From: Pseudomonadota bacterium
Lineage (GTDB): Bacteria; Pseudomonadota; Gammaproteobacteria; Burkholderiales; Sulfuriferulaceae
NCBI GenBank assembly: GCA_021795395.1
Contig: JAJYPN010000011.1
Span: forward strand, 1-64,000
Reading direction: 5' to 3'
DNA length: 64,000 nt
Positions within the stretch are counted from its first letter, which is position 1. The number at the start of each line of letters is the position of its first letter. This document shows positions 9,188-19,310 of the stretch, piece by piece. A program made the position numbers and the translations under genes. Below the pieces are notes generated by a model, which had not been told where the DNA came from, did no database searches, and saw only the letters and a list, made by a program, of their open reading frames with translations.

Positions 9188-11977
9188 TTAATTTCCCAGG
9201 CTCTGCAACAAGGCTGCTGCATCGTCTGTTTGCGCAGCCAGCTTGTTCGAATCGAGCAATTGTTTCAAAATCTGGCGTGCCTGCGCCTTATTACCGGTTT
9301 TAGCCAGCGCTACGGCGTAATGGTAACGAATATCCGCTGCAGCAGGCACCATCGCAGCCGCTTTCCGTAAAAGCTTTACCCCTCCCGTCGCATCGCCTTC
9401 CTGCACCAATATCCAACCCAGGGTGTCCATGATCTGCGGATTGTTCGGGGAGTGCTGATAAGCCTGTTGCGCCATTTCCAAAGCGCGCGGATCTTTCATC
9501 TTCTGGTAAATCCACGCCACATTGTTCAGTACAGCCGGCGTACCTGGCGCTTTCCGCAACACGATCAGATACTGTTGCAATGCAGCGGCATCGTCGCCCC
9601 TGGTCAAATACATTTGAGCAAGATAGTTCCTTGCCACCAGATCATCGGGATGAACGTGCAGCCATTGCAATAAATTCCTGTCTGCAAGATTAGTCTTACC
9701 GCCGAGCATCAAGGCATTATGAAGCTTGATTTCAGCCACAGTGGTGGACGCCATGGACTGAGCCTTTTCATAAGCACTGGCGGCCTTATCATAACGCTTT
9801 TGAGCAAGATCGATGTCCCCCTCAAGAATATAAGCCTGAGGCGATTTAGGGTTTTGCTTTTGCTTATCGCGTACCAGGTCGTATGCACGGCCGTATTCTC
9901 CTGTCATGTCATAAACAGCTATCAATGCATTCAGCGCATCGGGGTAATCCGGCTGCAATGCCAGAGCGGTATTCAGCGAATTTTCCGCCGAAGGATAGGC
10001 TTTCGTCATCGCCTGTACGCTGCCCAAACGGAAAAAAGCCAATGATGAACGGGGTACCAATTGAGTGAGCGTTGTGTACGTGGCCACTGCCGCATCCAAT
10101 TGACCGACTGCGATCTGGGTATTGCCCAGCAAATCCATCGCTGCCGGGTCCTTGGGCGCAACCCGCAGTGCGTGTTGCGCCAAAGCGAGCGCAGCGGCGC
10201 TTTGATCATGCGCCAGCCGGTACCGCACCAGTTCTCGTACCGGCTGCATGTCTGCAGGATGTGCCTTGGCTGCTTTTTCCAGCCAGCCGACATAGTCGCT
10301 TTCCTGGCCGGTATGTTGCGCCATGCCAGCCAGATACATCATCGCCTGAAGATTGTTTTTATCCCTGGCCAATACCGATTCAAATTGCTGACGTGCCGCG
10401 GGTAAATCGTCTTCCTTCAGATAGAGCTGGCCGAGACTGAGCGCAGCGGGCAGATAACCGGGATCGACCGATAACGCCTTGCTGAAACTTTTTTGCGCGT
10501 CGGCCAGATCATTTTTACCGAGGTAAGCCGCGCCTTCCAGATTGTAAATCATAGGCAGATGCGGCCATTTTTGTTGCATTTTTTGCGTGGTACTCAAGGC
10601 ATGGTCGTAATCCTTGTTTCCCAGATAAGCCAGCACCAACGCGCTTTCCGCATCCGCATGCCCGGTATCCAGGGCTGCCGCCGCTTCCAGATCGGCAATC
10701 GCCTGACCGGATTGTCCGCTGGCTATTCTGCTCAAGCCCAGTTGAGTTCGCAATGATGCATTGTCCGGTTCGATCGCTACCTCTTTAGCCAGATATTGGG
10801 CAGCTTTATCGGCTTCGCCCGACTGAGCGTACGCCTCTACCGCCAATCCCAGTGCCGGCACATCCGTGCCCGACAATAAAGGGGATAAGGTCTTTAACGC
10901 CTCGGACGGCTGTTTCAATTTGAGCTGGGTTGCAGCCAACATTTTTCTGGCATAAACATTATCGGGAAATTCCTCAACAAAACGGGAAAAATCCTTTTCC
11001 GCACGTTCATCGTCCCCAAGCTGATAACTGATGCTGCCCCGCAGCAGGATGCTCGGCATGTGATCAGGTACGGCCTTCAACACCTGCAGGATATCATCCC
11101 TGGCCAACGCATATTTGCCCGTCTGGAAATGCAACATCGCCTGCAAATATTTTCCCATCAGGTTTTTCGGGTGGGTTTTCTCCAAGGTTTCGATCTGTAC
11201 TTTCGCCTCATCGACCTTTCCCATAGCCAGAGCCAGGGAAGCAATGTCGCCCATGGCTGCGGCATTTTTTGCGTCAATCTTGAGTACGTTTCGATATTCT
11301 GCCAACGCCTTTTCGTTTTGTGCCGAAGCCCGCAAAATATCGCCCTTCAATAACAAGGCTTCGACTCGATTGGGGTTTTCCGCAATCAGTTTATCCAGCA
11401 ATTGCAAAGCGCCGGTAGTGTCATTATTGATCGCGTCCAATTTGGCCATGCCCATGATGGCTCCGGCATCATGGGGGGATGCCGCCAAGGCGGCGGCAAA
11501 TGCCGCCTTCGCCGCATCTTTCTGATTCAGTCCCAGATAGGCATTGCCTTTCATGACCCATAGACCAGCCAACTCATCGCCTTGTAATGCTGCCGTTATG
11601 TGAACGTTATCAATTACTTTCTGAAATTCCCCCATGCCCAGATACGCCGAATCCAGCGCCAGCTCGATCGTGTTCGCATGCATTCCGGATTTCAAAGCCC
11701 GCTGTAATTCATCGACCGCTGCCGGATAATTTCCCTCCTTGTTGTATAAGGTACCAAGCAAATAACGAGCATCCGAATTGTTCGCATCCTTTTGCAAGGC
11801 GTTTTTGAGTTGGATCACGGCTGATTTGTCATCGCCCCTGGCATGATAGCGCTCGGCATCTTTCAAATAGTCCGCACTGGATTCGGATTGTCCACAACCG
11901 TGAAGCAACCCGCAGGATATCGTCAGCATCACCGCCCATGACAAGTACTTCACCTTCCAACCCTGCTGCGATTTCAT
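9188..11977 (-). CDS. prsT: PEP-CTERM system TPR-repeat lipoprotein (PrsT family)
   Basis: A protein of 929 residues from the chosen start. The frame opens at 12001, but the ATG at 11977 has a GGAGAAGG ribosome site just upstream and gives a standard lipoprotein signal (KYLSWAVMLTISCGLLHGC, lipobox cysteine). The rest is a long array of TPR units (motifs such as ADARYLLGTLYNKEG, PNNPQIMDTLGWILV). This matches the PEP-CTERM system TPR lipoprotein family in length and pattern. It probably acts at the outer membrane or periplasm in export or assembly of EPS and PEP-CTERM proteins. It is transcribed towards the PEP-CTERM gene and ends 57 bp from the shared terminator hairpin. Confidence 0.88.
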   Translation of the reverse strand: MKSQQGWKVKYLSWAVMLTISCGLLHGCGQSESSADYLKDAERYHARGDDKSAVIQLKNALQKDANNSDARYLLGTLYNKEGNYPAAVDELQRALKSGMHANTIELALDSAYLGMGEFQKVIDNVHITAALQGDELAGLWVMKGNAYLGLNQKDAAKAAFAAALAASPHDAGAIMGMAKLDAINNDTTGALQLLDKLIAENPNRVEALLLKGDILRASAQNEKALAEYRNVLKIDAKNAAAMGDIASLALAMGKVDEAKVQIETLEKTHPKNLMGKYLQAMLHFQTGKYALARDDILQVLKAVPDHMPSILLRGSISYQLGDDERAEKDFSRFVEEFPDNVYARKMLAATQLKLKQPSEALKTLSPLLSGTDVPALGLAVEAYAQSGEADKAAQYLAKEVAIEPDNASLRTQLGLSRIASGQSGQAIADLEAAAALDTGHADAESALVLAYLGNKDYDHALSTTQKMQQKWPHLPMIYNLEGAAYLGKNDLADAQKSFSKALSVDPGYLPAALSLGQLYLKEDDLPAARQQFESVLARDKNNLQAMMYLAGMAQHTGQESDYVGWLEKAAKAHPADMQPVRELVRYRLAHDQSAAALALAQHALRVAPKDPAAMDLLGNTQIAVGQLDAAVATYTTLTQLVPRSSLAFFRLGSVQAMTKAYPSAENSLNTALALQPDYPDALNALIAVYDMTGEYGRAYDLVRDKQKQNPKSPQAYILEGDIDLAQKRYDKAASAYEKAQSMASTTVAEIKLHNALMLGGKTNLADRNLLQWLHVHPDDLVARNYLAQMYLTRGDDAAALQQYLIVLRKAPGTPAVLNNVAWIYQKMKDPRALEMAQQAYQHSPNNPQIMDTLGWILVQEGDATGGVKLLRKAAAMVPAAADIRYHYAVALAKTGNKAQARQILKQLLDSNKLAAQTDDAAALLQSLGN

Positions 11978-12210
11978 ACCTTCTCCGAAATGTAATAACA
12001 CTATGCTTGATCCGAGTATATTATAAAAATTGACCCATATCGACTTTTCGCATTTGATCCGGAAACAAGCTGTACGGAACGATTCCTGCCATCCTGTATG
12101 CAGGATATGAATTCAGATTATTTCCGAGTCCTTGCGGATCGATCTCCCCTTGTATTCTGCTTCCAAACAACCGACAATACGCGCTATATTCGATCATTCT
12201 CATTCATCAA

Positions 12211-13170
12211 ATGCTGGATTTCGCCCTGAAAACTTCCGGAACGCTGCTCTCACCGCCAGGCGAACGGGCGAAGCTATCCATCCTGATCTATCATCGTGTG
12301 TTGCGCCAGCCCGATGAACTCTTTCCTTTGGAAGTCGATGCCGCCCGATTTGAAGCGCAGATGCTAGCAGTACGCAAGCTGTTTCATGTCCTGCCGCTGT
12401 CGGAGGCGGTCTTCCGACTGAAAGACGGTTGCTTGCCTGCCAGAAGCGCATGCATCACCTTTGACGACGGCTATGCAGACAATGTCGAAGTCGCATTCCC
12501 CATACTGCAGCGTTTGCAGATTCCTGCCACGTTTTTCGTAGCGGACGGCTTTCTGGATGGCGGTATCATGTTCAATGACCGCATCATGGAAATGATACGC
12601 AACATCCGGATACCGTTGCTCGATCTCACTTCCCTGGGCATGGATCGCCTGCCGCTGACCAGCCTTGAACAAAAACGCGCTGCCATTGCGTATCTGCTGT
12701 CACGATTAAAATACGCTTCCCTTGAAAAACGCGAGGAATGGCTGATAGAGATCGAACGTATCGCCGGAACCGTTCCGGCTGCGCATCTGATGATGCGCAG
12801 CCAGCAAGTCCGCGAACTGTTCGACGCCGGAATGGAAATCGGCGGACACACCGTAAACCATCCGATTTTGGCCAGCATCGACATGGCAAGTTCCGAATCG
12901 GAAATCCTCCGCAACAAAGAACGGCTGGAAAAAATCACGAACCATCCGGTCAAATTATTTGCCTATCCCAACGGAAAGCCCCAGACCGACTACAATGCCG
13001 AACATGTCGCCCTGATCGAAAAACTCGGTTTCGATGCGGCTGTCAGCACACGGCCCGGTGTTTCATATCGTCACAGCGATTATTTTCAATTACCCCGCTT
13101 TACTCCCTGGGACCTTTCACCAACCCGATTTTCATTGCGTTTGCTAAACAATTTACGCAAGCCATGTTGA
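12211..13170 (+). CDS. Polysaccharide deacetylase (CE4/NodB family)
   Basis: A 319-residue carbohydrate esterase 4. Visible are the metal/catalytic motif TFDDGYAD (about residue 82), the metal-binding HxxxH motif GGHTVNHP (about residue 212), and a later FAYPNGKP strand. It removes N- or O-acetyl groups from an amino-sugar polymer. There is no obvious signal peptide, so it may act on cytoplasmic lipid-linked intermediates. It is followed by the PLP decarboxylase and asparagine-synthase-like genes on the same strand, likely a transcription unit. Confidence 0.88.
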   Translation: MLDFALKTSGTLLSPPGERAKLSILIYHRVLRQPDELFPLEVDAARFEAQMLAVRKLFHVLPLSEAVFRLKDGCLPARSACITFDDGYADNVEVAFPILQRLQIPATFFVADGFLDGGIMFNDRIMEMIRNIRIPLLDLTSLGMDRLPLTSLEQKRAAIAYLLSRLKYASLEKREEWLIEIERIAGTVPAAHLMMRSQQVRELFDAGMEIGGHTVNHPILASIDMASSESEILRNKERLEKITNHPVKLFAYPNGKPQTDYNAEHVALIEKLGFDAAVSTRPGVSYRHSDYFQLPRFTPWDLSPTRFSLRLLNNLRKPC

Positions 13171-13246
13171 GCGGTCGCTGGCATAATTGCAAGGATAATC
13201 GTTACATGGATCCCTCTCATCCTATCGCTGCCGCCGTTTTTCACCG

Positions 13247-14521
13247 GTGCATCGACAGATTCAACTTTTGCGTACCCGCCTGCCCATGATCTCCTCTCGA
13301 CCCCAGCATAACGAACCACACCCATTTCCCGTCATCGACAATTGCCTGCATATTGGCGGATTAGCTTTGACCCGCCTTGCAGCGCGCATCGGTAAAACTC
13401 CCTTTTACGCGTACGACCGCCAGTTGCTGACCGACAAGGTGCGTGTCCTGCGTGATAAATTGCCGGCTGACGTACATCTGCATTATGCAATGAAAGCCAA
13501 CCCCATGCCCGCCGTAGTCCAGCATATGGCCAGTCTGGTAGACGGCCTGGACGTAGCCTCCGCGGTGGAAATGCATGTTGCGCTGGATACCGTCATGCCG
13601 GCAGCACGTATCAGTTTTGCAGGACCCGGAAAACAGGAAAGCGACCTGGCTTGCGCCATTGCCGCGGGTATCGTCATCAATCTGGAATCCGAACTGGAAA
13701 TGCAGCGTGCCGCGCGCATCGGTACGCAAATGGGCATGGTTCCTCAGGTAGCCGTCAGGGTAAATCCTGATTTCGAACTCAAATCTTCGGGCATGAAAAT
13801 GAGCGGCGGAGCCAAACAGTTCGGTATCGATGCCGAACAGGTACCCAATGTTTTAAAGCGTATGGCCGGTCTCGATCTGGCATTTATGGGTTTCCATATT
13901 TTCAGCGGATCACAGAATCTCAAGGCGGAATCGATCATGGATGCGCAGGAAAAATCCATTGCTCTGGCGCTTGATCTGGCCGAACATGCTCCCGCCCCCA
14001 TGCAATTGCTCAATATAGGCGGCGGATTCGGTATCCCTTATTTTCCAGGAGAACACGCTCTGGATGTCGATGCGATCGGCCAAAATCTGGCGAAATTATT
14101 ACATAACGCAAAAAGCAGATTAGCCGGCGCTCAGGTAATACTTGAACTGGGTCGCTATCTGGTAGGAGAAGCGGGCATTTACGTATGCCGGGTCATCGAC
14201 AGAAAAATATCCAGAGGGCAGATATTTTTAGTCGTGGATGGCGGCTTGCACCATCATCTGGCGGCATCGGGCAACTTTGGACAAGTCATCCGTAAAAACT
14301 ATCCCGTTGCCGTGGGCAATGCCATGCAGCACGACGCACTGGAAACCGTATCGGTGGTCGGCCCTTTATGCACGCCGCTGGATTTGCTTGCTGATAAAAT
14401 GCAATTACCGCATGCCGAAGCGGGGGATTTGATCGTCATTTTCCAATCGGGAGCGTACGGACTGAGCGCCAGCCCGACTCACTTTCTGAGCCAGGCTGCT
14501 GCTGCCGAAGTATTGGTATAA
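13247..14521 (+). CDS. PLP-dependent decarboxylase, exosortase-A-associated
   Basis: A 424-residue fold-type III decarboxylase of the diaminopimelate/ornithine type. The PLP lysine sits in HYAMKANPMP, followed by GFHIFSGSQN, the phosphate-binding NIGGGFGIPY, and ELGRYLVGEAG. The fit is to the subfamily found in exosortase-A EPS loci, where the substrate is not established; it may decarboxylate an amino acid that is then attached to the polymer. The start is uncertain: GTG at 13247, or ATG at 13286 (MISSRPQHN), and neither shows a good ribosome site. Confidence 0.85.
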   Translation: MHRQIQLLRTRLPMISSRPQHNEPHPFPVIDNCLHIGGLALTRLAARIGKTPFYAYDRQLLTDKVRVLRDKLPADVHLHYAMKANPMPAVVQHMASLVDGLDVASAVEMHVALDTVMPAARISFAGPGKQESDLACAIAAGIVINLESELEMQRAARIGTQMGMVPQVAVRVNPDFELKSSGMKMSGGAKQFGIDAEQVPNVLKRMAGLDLAFMGFHIFSGSQNLKAESIMDAQEKSIALALDLAEHAPAPMQLLNIGGGFGIPYFPGEHALDVDAIGQNLAKLLHNAKSRLAGAQVILELGRYLVGEAGIYVCRVIDRKISRGQIFLVVDGGLHHHLAASGNFGQVIRKNYPVAVGNAMQHDALETVSVVGPLCTPLDLLADKMQLPHAEAGDLIVIFQSGAYGLSASPTHFLSQAAAAEVLV

Positions 14522-14547
14522 GGATAACAATCGGGGAACCATCGCGT

Positions 14548-16368
14548 ATGAATGTTTTTTACGGCTACACCGGACCAACGAATAATCACGGCAACATTCT
14601 GGATAAAATGGGAGAAAGCCCAACCAGTCCGGCCTTGGCCCGTCTCGTAACACCGTACGGTTGCGTCGCCACGCTGGACGGAAGCGCATCCGGAGAATCC
14701 GGAATACTGGCCGTAATTAACGGAAATCCCTATTTCACCGACAGACGTCTGGCGGAACGCGCACGCACTCACGGCATGGCAGCGGCCATGATTCATGCCT
14801 ACCTCGAATACGACCTGGCGGCGTTTAAATTACTTGCGGGACATTTTTCAGCAACCATCGTCGATAGCAAGAATTCCCTGACCTTGCTGGCCACAGATCG
14901 CTCCGCCGTTTATCCCGTCGTCTATACCGTAACCCAAAACCAGCTGATATTCGGCTCCAGCCTGGATATGCTCAAACGCCATCCGCTGGTGAAATCGAAA
15001 ATAGATTCCCAGGCGATTTATGATTTCGTATTCTTTCACATGATACCCTCGCCCGGCACTATTTATCAGGATCATCACCGTTTATTGCCGGGTCAGTACC
15101 TGCGCTTTACCAAGGGAAAAGCCGAAGTCGGTTCGTATTGGGAAATGCAATTCACGGAAAACGCGCAGCTTCCATTCGAAGAACTCAAGTCTGTATTTCT
15201 TGATACGGTAAGGCAGGCGGTAAAAGACGCCACGAACGACACTCGCACAGGTGCCTTTTTAAGTGGCGGCACCGACAGTTCGACCATTGCCGGAATGCTC
15301 GGCGAAGTGACGGGAAAACCGGCTGAAACCTACTCCATCGGTTTCGAGGCGGAAGGCTATGATGAAATGGAGTATGCCCGTATCGCTGCCAGGCATTTCG
15401 GCACGCATCAGCACGAATACTATGTGACGCCCAACGATGTGGCACACGCCATACCATTGATTGCGGCCGCCTACGACCAGCCATTCGGCAATTCTTCCGC
15501 CGTGCCCAGCTATTATTGCGCCAAATTTGCGCAAGCCGACGGAATGGAACAGCTGCTGGGGGGGGACGGTGGCGATGAATTGTTCGGCGGCAATACCCGT
15601 TATGCAAAACAGAAAATTTTTTCCTTGTACGAAGCCCTTCCCGAATCATTGCGCCGCAGCGCCATCGAGCCTTTGATCTTTGGCATTCCGGGCGGCAATG
15701 CCATTTTGCCAGTGCGCAAACTGCGCAGCTATATCGAACAGGCTTCAGTACCGTTGCCTGCACGGCTGGAAACCTATAATCTATTGAACCGGCTGGGCGC
15801 AGTCAATGTGTTTACGCCCGAATTCCTCGCAACCATCGATGCCGATCATCCTTTTGCGTTAATGAACTCGCTGTATCATGGCGTGCATGCCAAAACGCAA
15901 ATCAACCGTCTGCTGGCGCTGGATCTTAAATTCACCCTGGCCGACAACGATCTGCCCAAAGTCATCCAGACCTGCCATCTATCGGGTATCAAGGCGGCAT
16001 TTCCCTTGCTGGACGACAAGGTGGTGGCGTTTTCTGCCAGCCTCGCTCCCGATCTCAAGCTCAAGGGAACCAGATTGCGTTATTTCTTCAAGGAAGCGCT
16101 ACGGGGATTTTTGCCCGACGCCATCCTTACCAAAAGCAAACATGGCTTCGGTTTGCCGTTCGGCGAATGGTTAAGGAATAACGAAGCGCTGCAAACGATG
16201 TCTTACGACAGTCTTGAATCACTGAAAGGCCGCGGCATCATACAAGCCGCTTTCATCGATGAATTGCGCCAGCTGCATCAAACCCATTCGGGGTATTACG
16301 GCACCATGATCTGGGTATTGATGATGCTGGAGCAATGGTTCCGTACACATACGGACATCGCCGGTTAA
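14548..16368 (+). CDS. Asparagine-synthase-like amidotransferase lacking the glutaminase cysteine
   Basis: A 606-residue AsnB-type protein. The C-terminal synthetase half is intact, with PP-loop SGGTDSS at residues 239-245, [13 protein letters not shown], and a late [11 protein letters not shown]. The N-terminal glutaminase half starts MNVFYGYTG, whereas active members start MCGI and use Cys2 as nucleophile; no equivalent Cys is present. It may use free ammonia, act as an adenylating ligase, or be fed by a partner. In EPS loci such enzymes amidate uronic acids, which fits the nearby TviB/TviC-like genes. It shares the TTAA stop overlap with the convergent epimerase gene. Confidence 0.83.
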   Translation: MNVFYGYTGPTNNHGNILDKMGESPTSPALARLVTPYGCVATLDGSASGESGILAVINGNPYFTDRRLAERARTHGMAAAMIHAYLEYDLAAFKLLAGHFSATIVDSKNSLTLLATDRSAVYPVVYTVTQNQLIFGSSLDMLKRHPLVKSKIDSQAIYDFVFFHMIPSPGTIYQDHHRLLPGQYLRFTKGKAEVGSYWEMQFTENAQLPFEELKSVFLDTVRQAVKDATNDTRTGAFLSGGTDSSTIAGMLGEVTGKPAETYSIGFEAEGYDEMEYARIAARHFGTHQHEYYVTPNDVAHAIPLIAAAYDQPFGNSSAVPSYYCAKFAQADGMEQLLGGDGGDELFGGNTRYAKQKIFSLYEALPESLRRSAIEPLIFGIPGGNAILPVRKLRSYIEQASVPLPARLETYNLLNRLGAVNVFTPEFLATIDADHPFALMNSLYHGVHAKTQINRLLALDLKFTLADNDLPKVIQTCHLSGIKAAFPLLDDKVVAFSASLAPDLKLKGTRLRYFFKEALRGFLPDAILTKSKHGFGLPFGEWLRNNEALQTMSYDSLESLKGRGIIQAAFIDELRQLHQTHSGYYGTMIWVLMMLEQWFRTHTDIAG

Positions 16369-17396
16369 GCCAGACTCGCGATATACCAGGCAGCCGCTTT
16401 TTCCATGCCGGTACGCACAGAATATTGGGGCTTATATCCGATCAGGCGATGAGCCTTGCTGATATCGGCCAGCGAATAACGCACATCTCCCGCGCGAAAA
16501 TCACGGTATACCGGCTCCTGCAAACGGATGGCCGCCGCTTTATCGGCAAGTTGATCACGAATCAGGTAAAACAGTTGATTGAGCGTGGTAATTTCGCCAT
16601 ATGCCACATTATACACTTCGCCCAGTGCTTCCTCATTTTTGGCGCACGCCGCGAGTATATTTGCCTGTACTGCATTATCCACATAACAGAAATCCCTGCT
16701 GGTCTCCCCGTCGCCATTGATATAAACGGGTTCGCCGTGCAGCATGCTGGCAAACCATTTGGGCACCACTGCGGCGTATGCCCCGGTGGGATTCTGTCGC
16801 GGCCCGAAGACATTGAAATACCGCAAGCCCGTGGCCTTGAAACCATAAGTACGGGTGAATACGTCCGCATATAATTCATTCACGAATTTGGTGACCGCAT
16901 AAGGCGACAAGGGGCGGCCTATGGTCTGTTCCACTTTGGGCAGGCCGGGATGATCGCCGTACGTCGAGCTCGATGCCGCATACACGAAACGCTTGACCTT
17001 GGCATCCCGGGCTGCCACCAGCATATTGAGAAAACCGGAAATATTATTGGCATTGGTCAAGATCGGATCCACGATAGAGCGGGGGACGCTGCCGAGGGCG
17101 GCCTGGTGCAATACGTAATCCACTCCGGCACAGGCTAGACGGCAGTCGTCCAGATTACAGATATCCCCCTTGATGAATCTGAAACGCTGCCATTGGGATT
17201 CCGTCACCAGCGAACGCACTTCGTCCAGATTGCGACCGTCTTCGGTCGAGAGATTGTCCAGTCCCACTACGCTTTGATCCAGCTTTAACAGGGTCTCCAA
17301 CAAATTCGAGCCAATGAATCCTGCGACACCCGTTATCATCCAGATTTTTGGTGATGCCAACAAATCCTTTTTTGTATTTTCGTATTCTATTGTCAT
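16365..17396 (-). CDS. tviC: UDP-GlcNAc(A) C4-epimerase (WbpP/TviC-like SDR)
   Basis: A 343-residue extended short-chain dehydrogenase. It has the NAD-binding loop GVAGFIGSN near residue 20, the SSS triad serines in AASSSTYGD, and the catalytic Y-x3-K in [11 protein letters not shown]. The [10 protein letters not shown](N)P and [12 protein letters not shown] segments are typical of WbpP/TviC. It interconverts UDP-GlcNAc/GalNAc or the matching uronic acids. Together with the TviB-like dehydrogenase downstream of it in coordinates, it should supply UDP-GalNAcA to the EPS pathway. The exact substrate is inferred. Confidence 0.85.
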   Translation of the reverse strand: MTIEYENTKKDLLASPKIWMITGVAGFIGSNLLETLLKLDQSVVGLDNLSTEDGRNLDEVRSLVTESQWQRFRFIKGDICNLDDCRLACAGVDYVLHQAALGSVPRSIVDPILTNANNISGFLNMLVAARDAKVKRFVYAASSSTYGDHPGLPKVEQTIGRPLSPYAVTKFVNELYADVFTRTYGFKATGLRYFNVFGPRQNPTGAYAAVVPKWFASMLHGEPVYINGDGETSRDFCYVDNAVQANILAACAKNEEALGEVYNVAYGEITTLNQLFYLIRDQLADKAAAIRLQEPVYRDFRAGDVRYSLADISKAHRLIGYKPQYSVRTGMEKAAAWYIASLA

Positions 17397-17426
17397 CCCG
17401 TTTTTCCATAGATTGGTAGTGACCTG

Positions 17427-17525
17427 GGAGCCTGTCGGACTTGAAGAATCGTTGCGTAATGCTTCAAGCAGGCAAACCGCAAAACGGTTGCTCGCAGCCG
17501 ATTTCCTTTAAATCCGACAGGCTCC
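17427..17525. repeat. 99-bp MITE/REP-like inverted-repeat element
   Basis: Perfect 13-bp terminal inverted repeats (GGAGCCTGTCGGA at 17427-17439, its complement at 17513-17525) continue inward with good but imperfect pairing for about 30 bp. The centre has a second hairpin (CAAACCG/CGGTTG). It sits alone between the epimerase and dehydrogenase genes and has no coding capacity, as expected for a miniature element mobilised or maintained in trans. Confidence 0.7.
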
Positions 17526-17551
17526 TGATGCGGCAAACGTCATGCGTCATC

Positions 17552-18847
17552 TTATAAACGCCATGTGCGGATGCCATGCACTTTCAGTGCAATCGAGTCG
17601 TATATGCCTTTCACATCGATGACCACCGGATTTTTTTCCATCAATGACAAGAATTTTTCCGGCGTGAATTCGCGATACTGAGCATGGGATACCGCCGCCA
17701 CCACTGCGGACGCCGGTTTCAATTCCGCGAAGGAGGTCAACGAAATCCCGTATTCATGTTCGGCTTCGGCAGAATCTGCCAAGGGATCGTGCACTTGTAC
17801 ATGAATGCCATAATCTTTCAGTTCGCGAATGATATCAATGACCTTGGAGTTACGCAAATCCGGGCAATCCTCCTTGAACGTCAAGCCGAGCACCGTTACG
17901 GTACAGCCCCGGATTCCGTGTCCGGCATGGATCATTTCCTTCACCGTGCGTTGCGCGACAAATTTCCCCATGCCATCATTGATACGCCGTCCTGCCAGGA
18001 TAACCTGCGGAATATAACCCAATTTTTCCGCCTTATGGGTCAAATAATACGGGTCGACACCGATACAGTGGCCGCCTACCAGACCGGGTTTGAATTTAAG
18101 AAAATTCCACTTGGTGCCGGCCGCTTCCAGCACTTGATTGGTATCGATACCCATGCGATCAAAAATCAGGGCCAATTCGTTCATCAACGCGATATTCAGG
18201 TCACGTTGCGTGTTCTCGATTACCTTTGCGGCTTCAGCCACTTTAATGGACGCTGCGCGATGAACGCCTGCGGTCACCACCGATTCGTAAACCTGTGCGA
18301 CGATCTCGCAGGATTCGGCATCCTGCCCGGACACCACCTTTTTTATTTTGGTGAAGGTATGTTCCTTGTCGCCCGGATTAATACGTTCCGGGCTATACCC
18401 CACTTTAAAGTCGACTCCGCATTTCAGTCCGGAACACGCTTCGAGGACGGGAACGCATTCATCTTCGGTTACGCCTGGATAAACCGTCGATTCATACACC
18501 ACGATATCGCCCCGCTTCAAGGCATGCCCGACTGATGCAGAAGCTTTTAACATCATGGTCAAATCGGGTTGATTGGCATCGTTGACCGGCGTTGGCACCG
18601 CCACGATATGAAAATCGGCCAATTTCAATTCATCTATCTTATCCGTATAAAGTATATCTGCCGAGGCCAGATCGGCGGATTCGACTTCATGCGTGCGGTC
18701 ATACGCCTTTTTCAGTTCCGCGATACGTGCCGCATTGATGTCGAAACCTACAGTCCTGCGTACCTTCCCAAACGCCACTGCTACCGGCAAGCCCACGTAA
18801 CCGAGGCCCACTACGGAAATCACCCTGTCTTTCGCTTGAACCATCAC
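17552..18847 (-). CDS. tviB: UDP-N-acetyl-aminosugar 6-dehydrogenase (TviB/WbpO-like)
   Basis: A 431-residue UDP-glucose/UDP-ManNAc dehydrogenase family member. The N-terminal NAD site is VVGLGYVGLP, the substrate domain has YSPERINPGD, and the catalytic cysteine lies in GGHCIGVDPYYL. The C-terminal segment VTVLGLTFKEDCPDLRNS is conserved. It oxidises UDP-GlcNAc (or UDP-ManNAc) at C6 to the uronic acid. The TviB-type subfamily is favoured because of the neighbouring TviC-like epimerase. The MITE-like element separates the two genes, but they remain codirectional. Confidence 0.87.
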   Translation of the reverse strand: MMVQAKDRVISVVGLGYVGLPVAVAFGKVRRTVGFDINAARIAELKKAYDRTHEVESADLASADILYTDKIDELKLADFHIVAVPTPVNDANQPDLTMMLKASASVGHALKRGDIVVYESTVYPGVTEDECVPVLEACSGLKCGVDFKVGYSPERINPGDKEHTFTKIKKVVSGQDAESCEIVAQVYESVVTAGVHRAASIKVAEAAKVIENTQRDLNIALMNELALIFDRMGIDTNQVLEAAGTKWNFLKFKPGLVGGHCIGVDPYYLTHKAEKLGYIPQVILAGRRINDGMGKFVAQRTVKEMIHAGHGIRGCTVTVLGLTFKEDCPDLRNSKVIDIIRELKDYGIHVQVHDPLADSAEAEHEYGISLTSFAELKPASAVVAAVSHAQYREFTPEKFLSLMEKNPVVIDVKGIYDSIALKVHGIRTWRL

Positions 18848-19310
18848 TAAATCTCCATTGATATATTAATTAATTACACAGAGTGTCTTGCAAAACCATT
18901 TTTCCCAATCCTGCTCAGCCTTCGACACTGGTTCGATAAAAAGAGGATGCTTCCATATTGTCTGTTCAATTTCAAGGTCAAAAATATAAAGGTTTCAAAC
19001 TTCTTTATTAGTACTTTTTTTATTCATTCTGCCTAGGTGCCGAACGGGATAAACGCCGGTGTGATATCGTCTCATACATTATGAAACCGTCTCCCCAAAT
19101 CACGGCAAGTATCGCTGATTGACTGCATTAGCGCAAGATTTACCGTAGACAAGTCGAACTGTATCGTATTGTTGAAATATGCCATTTTAAACGCTTAATT
19201 GCACAGTAATATTACAAATTCATGCTGGAGGATTAATTTGCCATCGCATAAGCCTATGCTAGAATTGCCTGGATGTTAACAGACTCTCGCCAACCCATCC
19301 AAAGCAACTC
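18848..19310. other. 463-bp non-coding divergent promoter region
   Basis: It lies between the divergently transcribed TviB-like and Wzy-like genes. It is AT-rich near 18860 and 19005-19025. No ORF, strong hairpin or clear sigma-70/sigma-54 promoter stands out. Confidence 0.6.

Noticed and set aside
19225-19245. Possible sigma-54 promoter upstream of the Wzy-like gene
   Set aside because: The GG and GC are 11 bases apart instead of 10.
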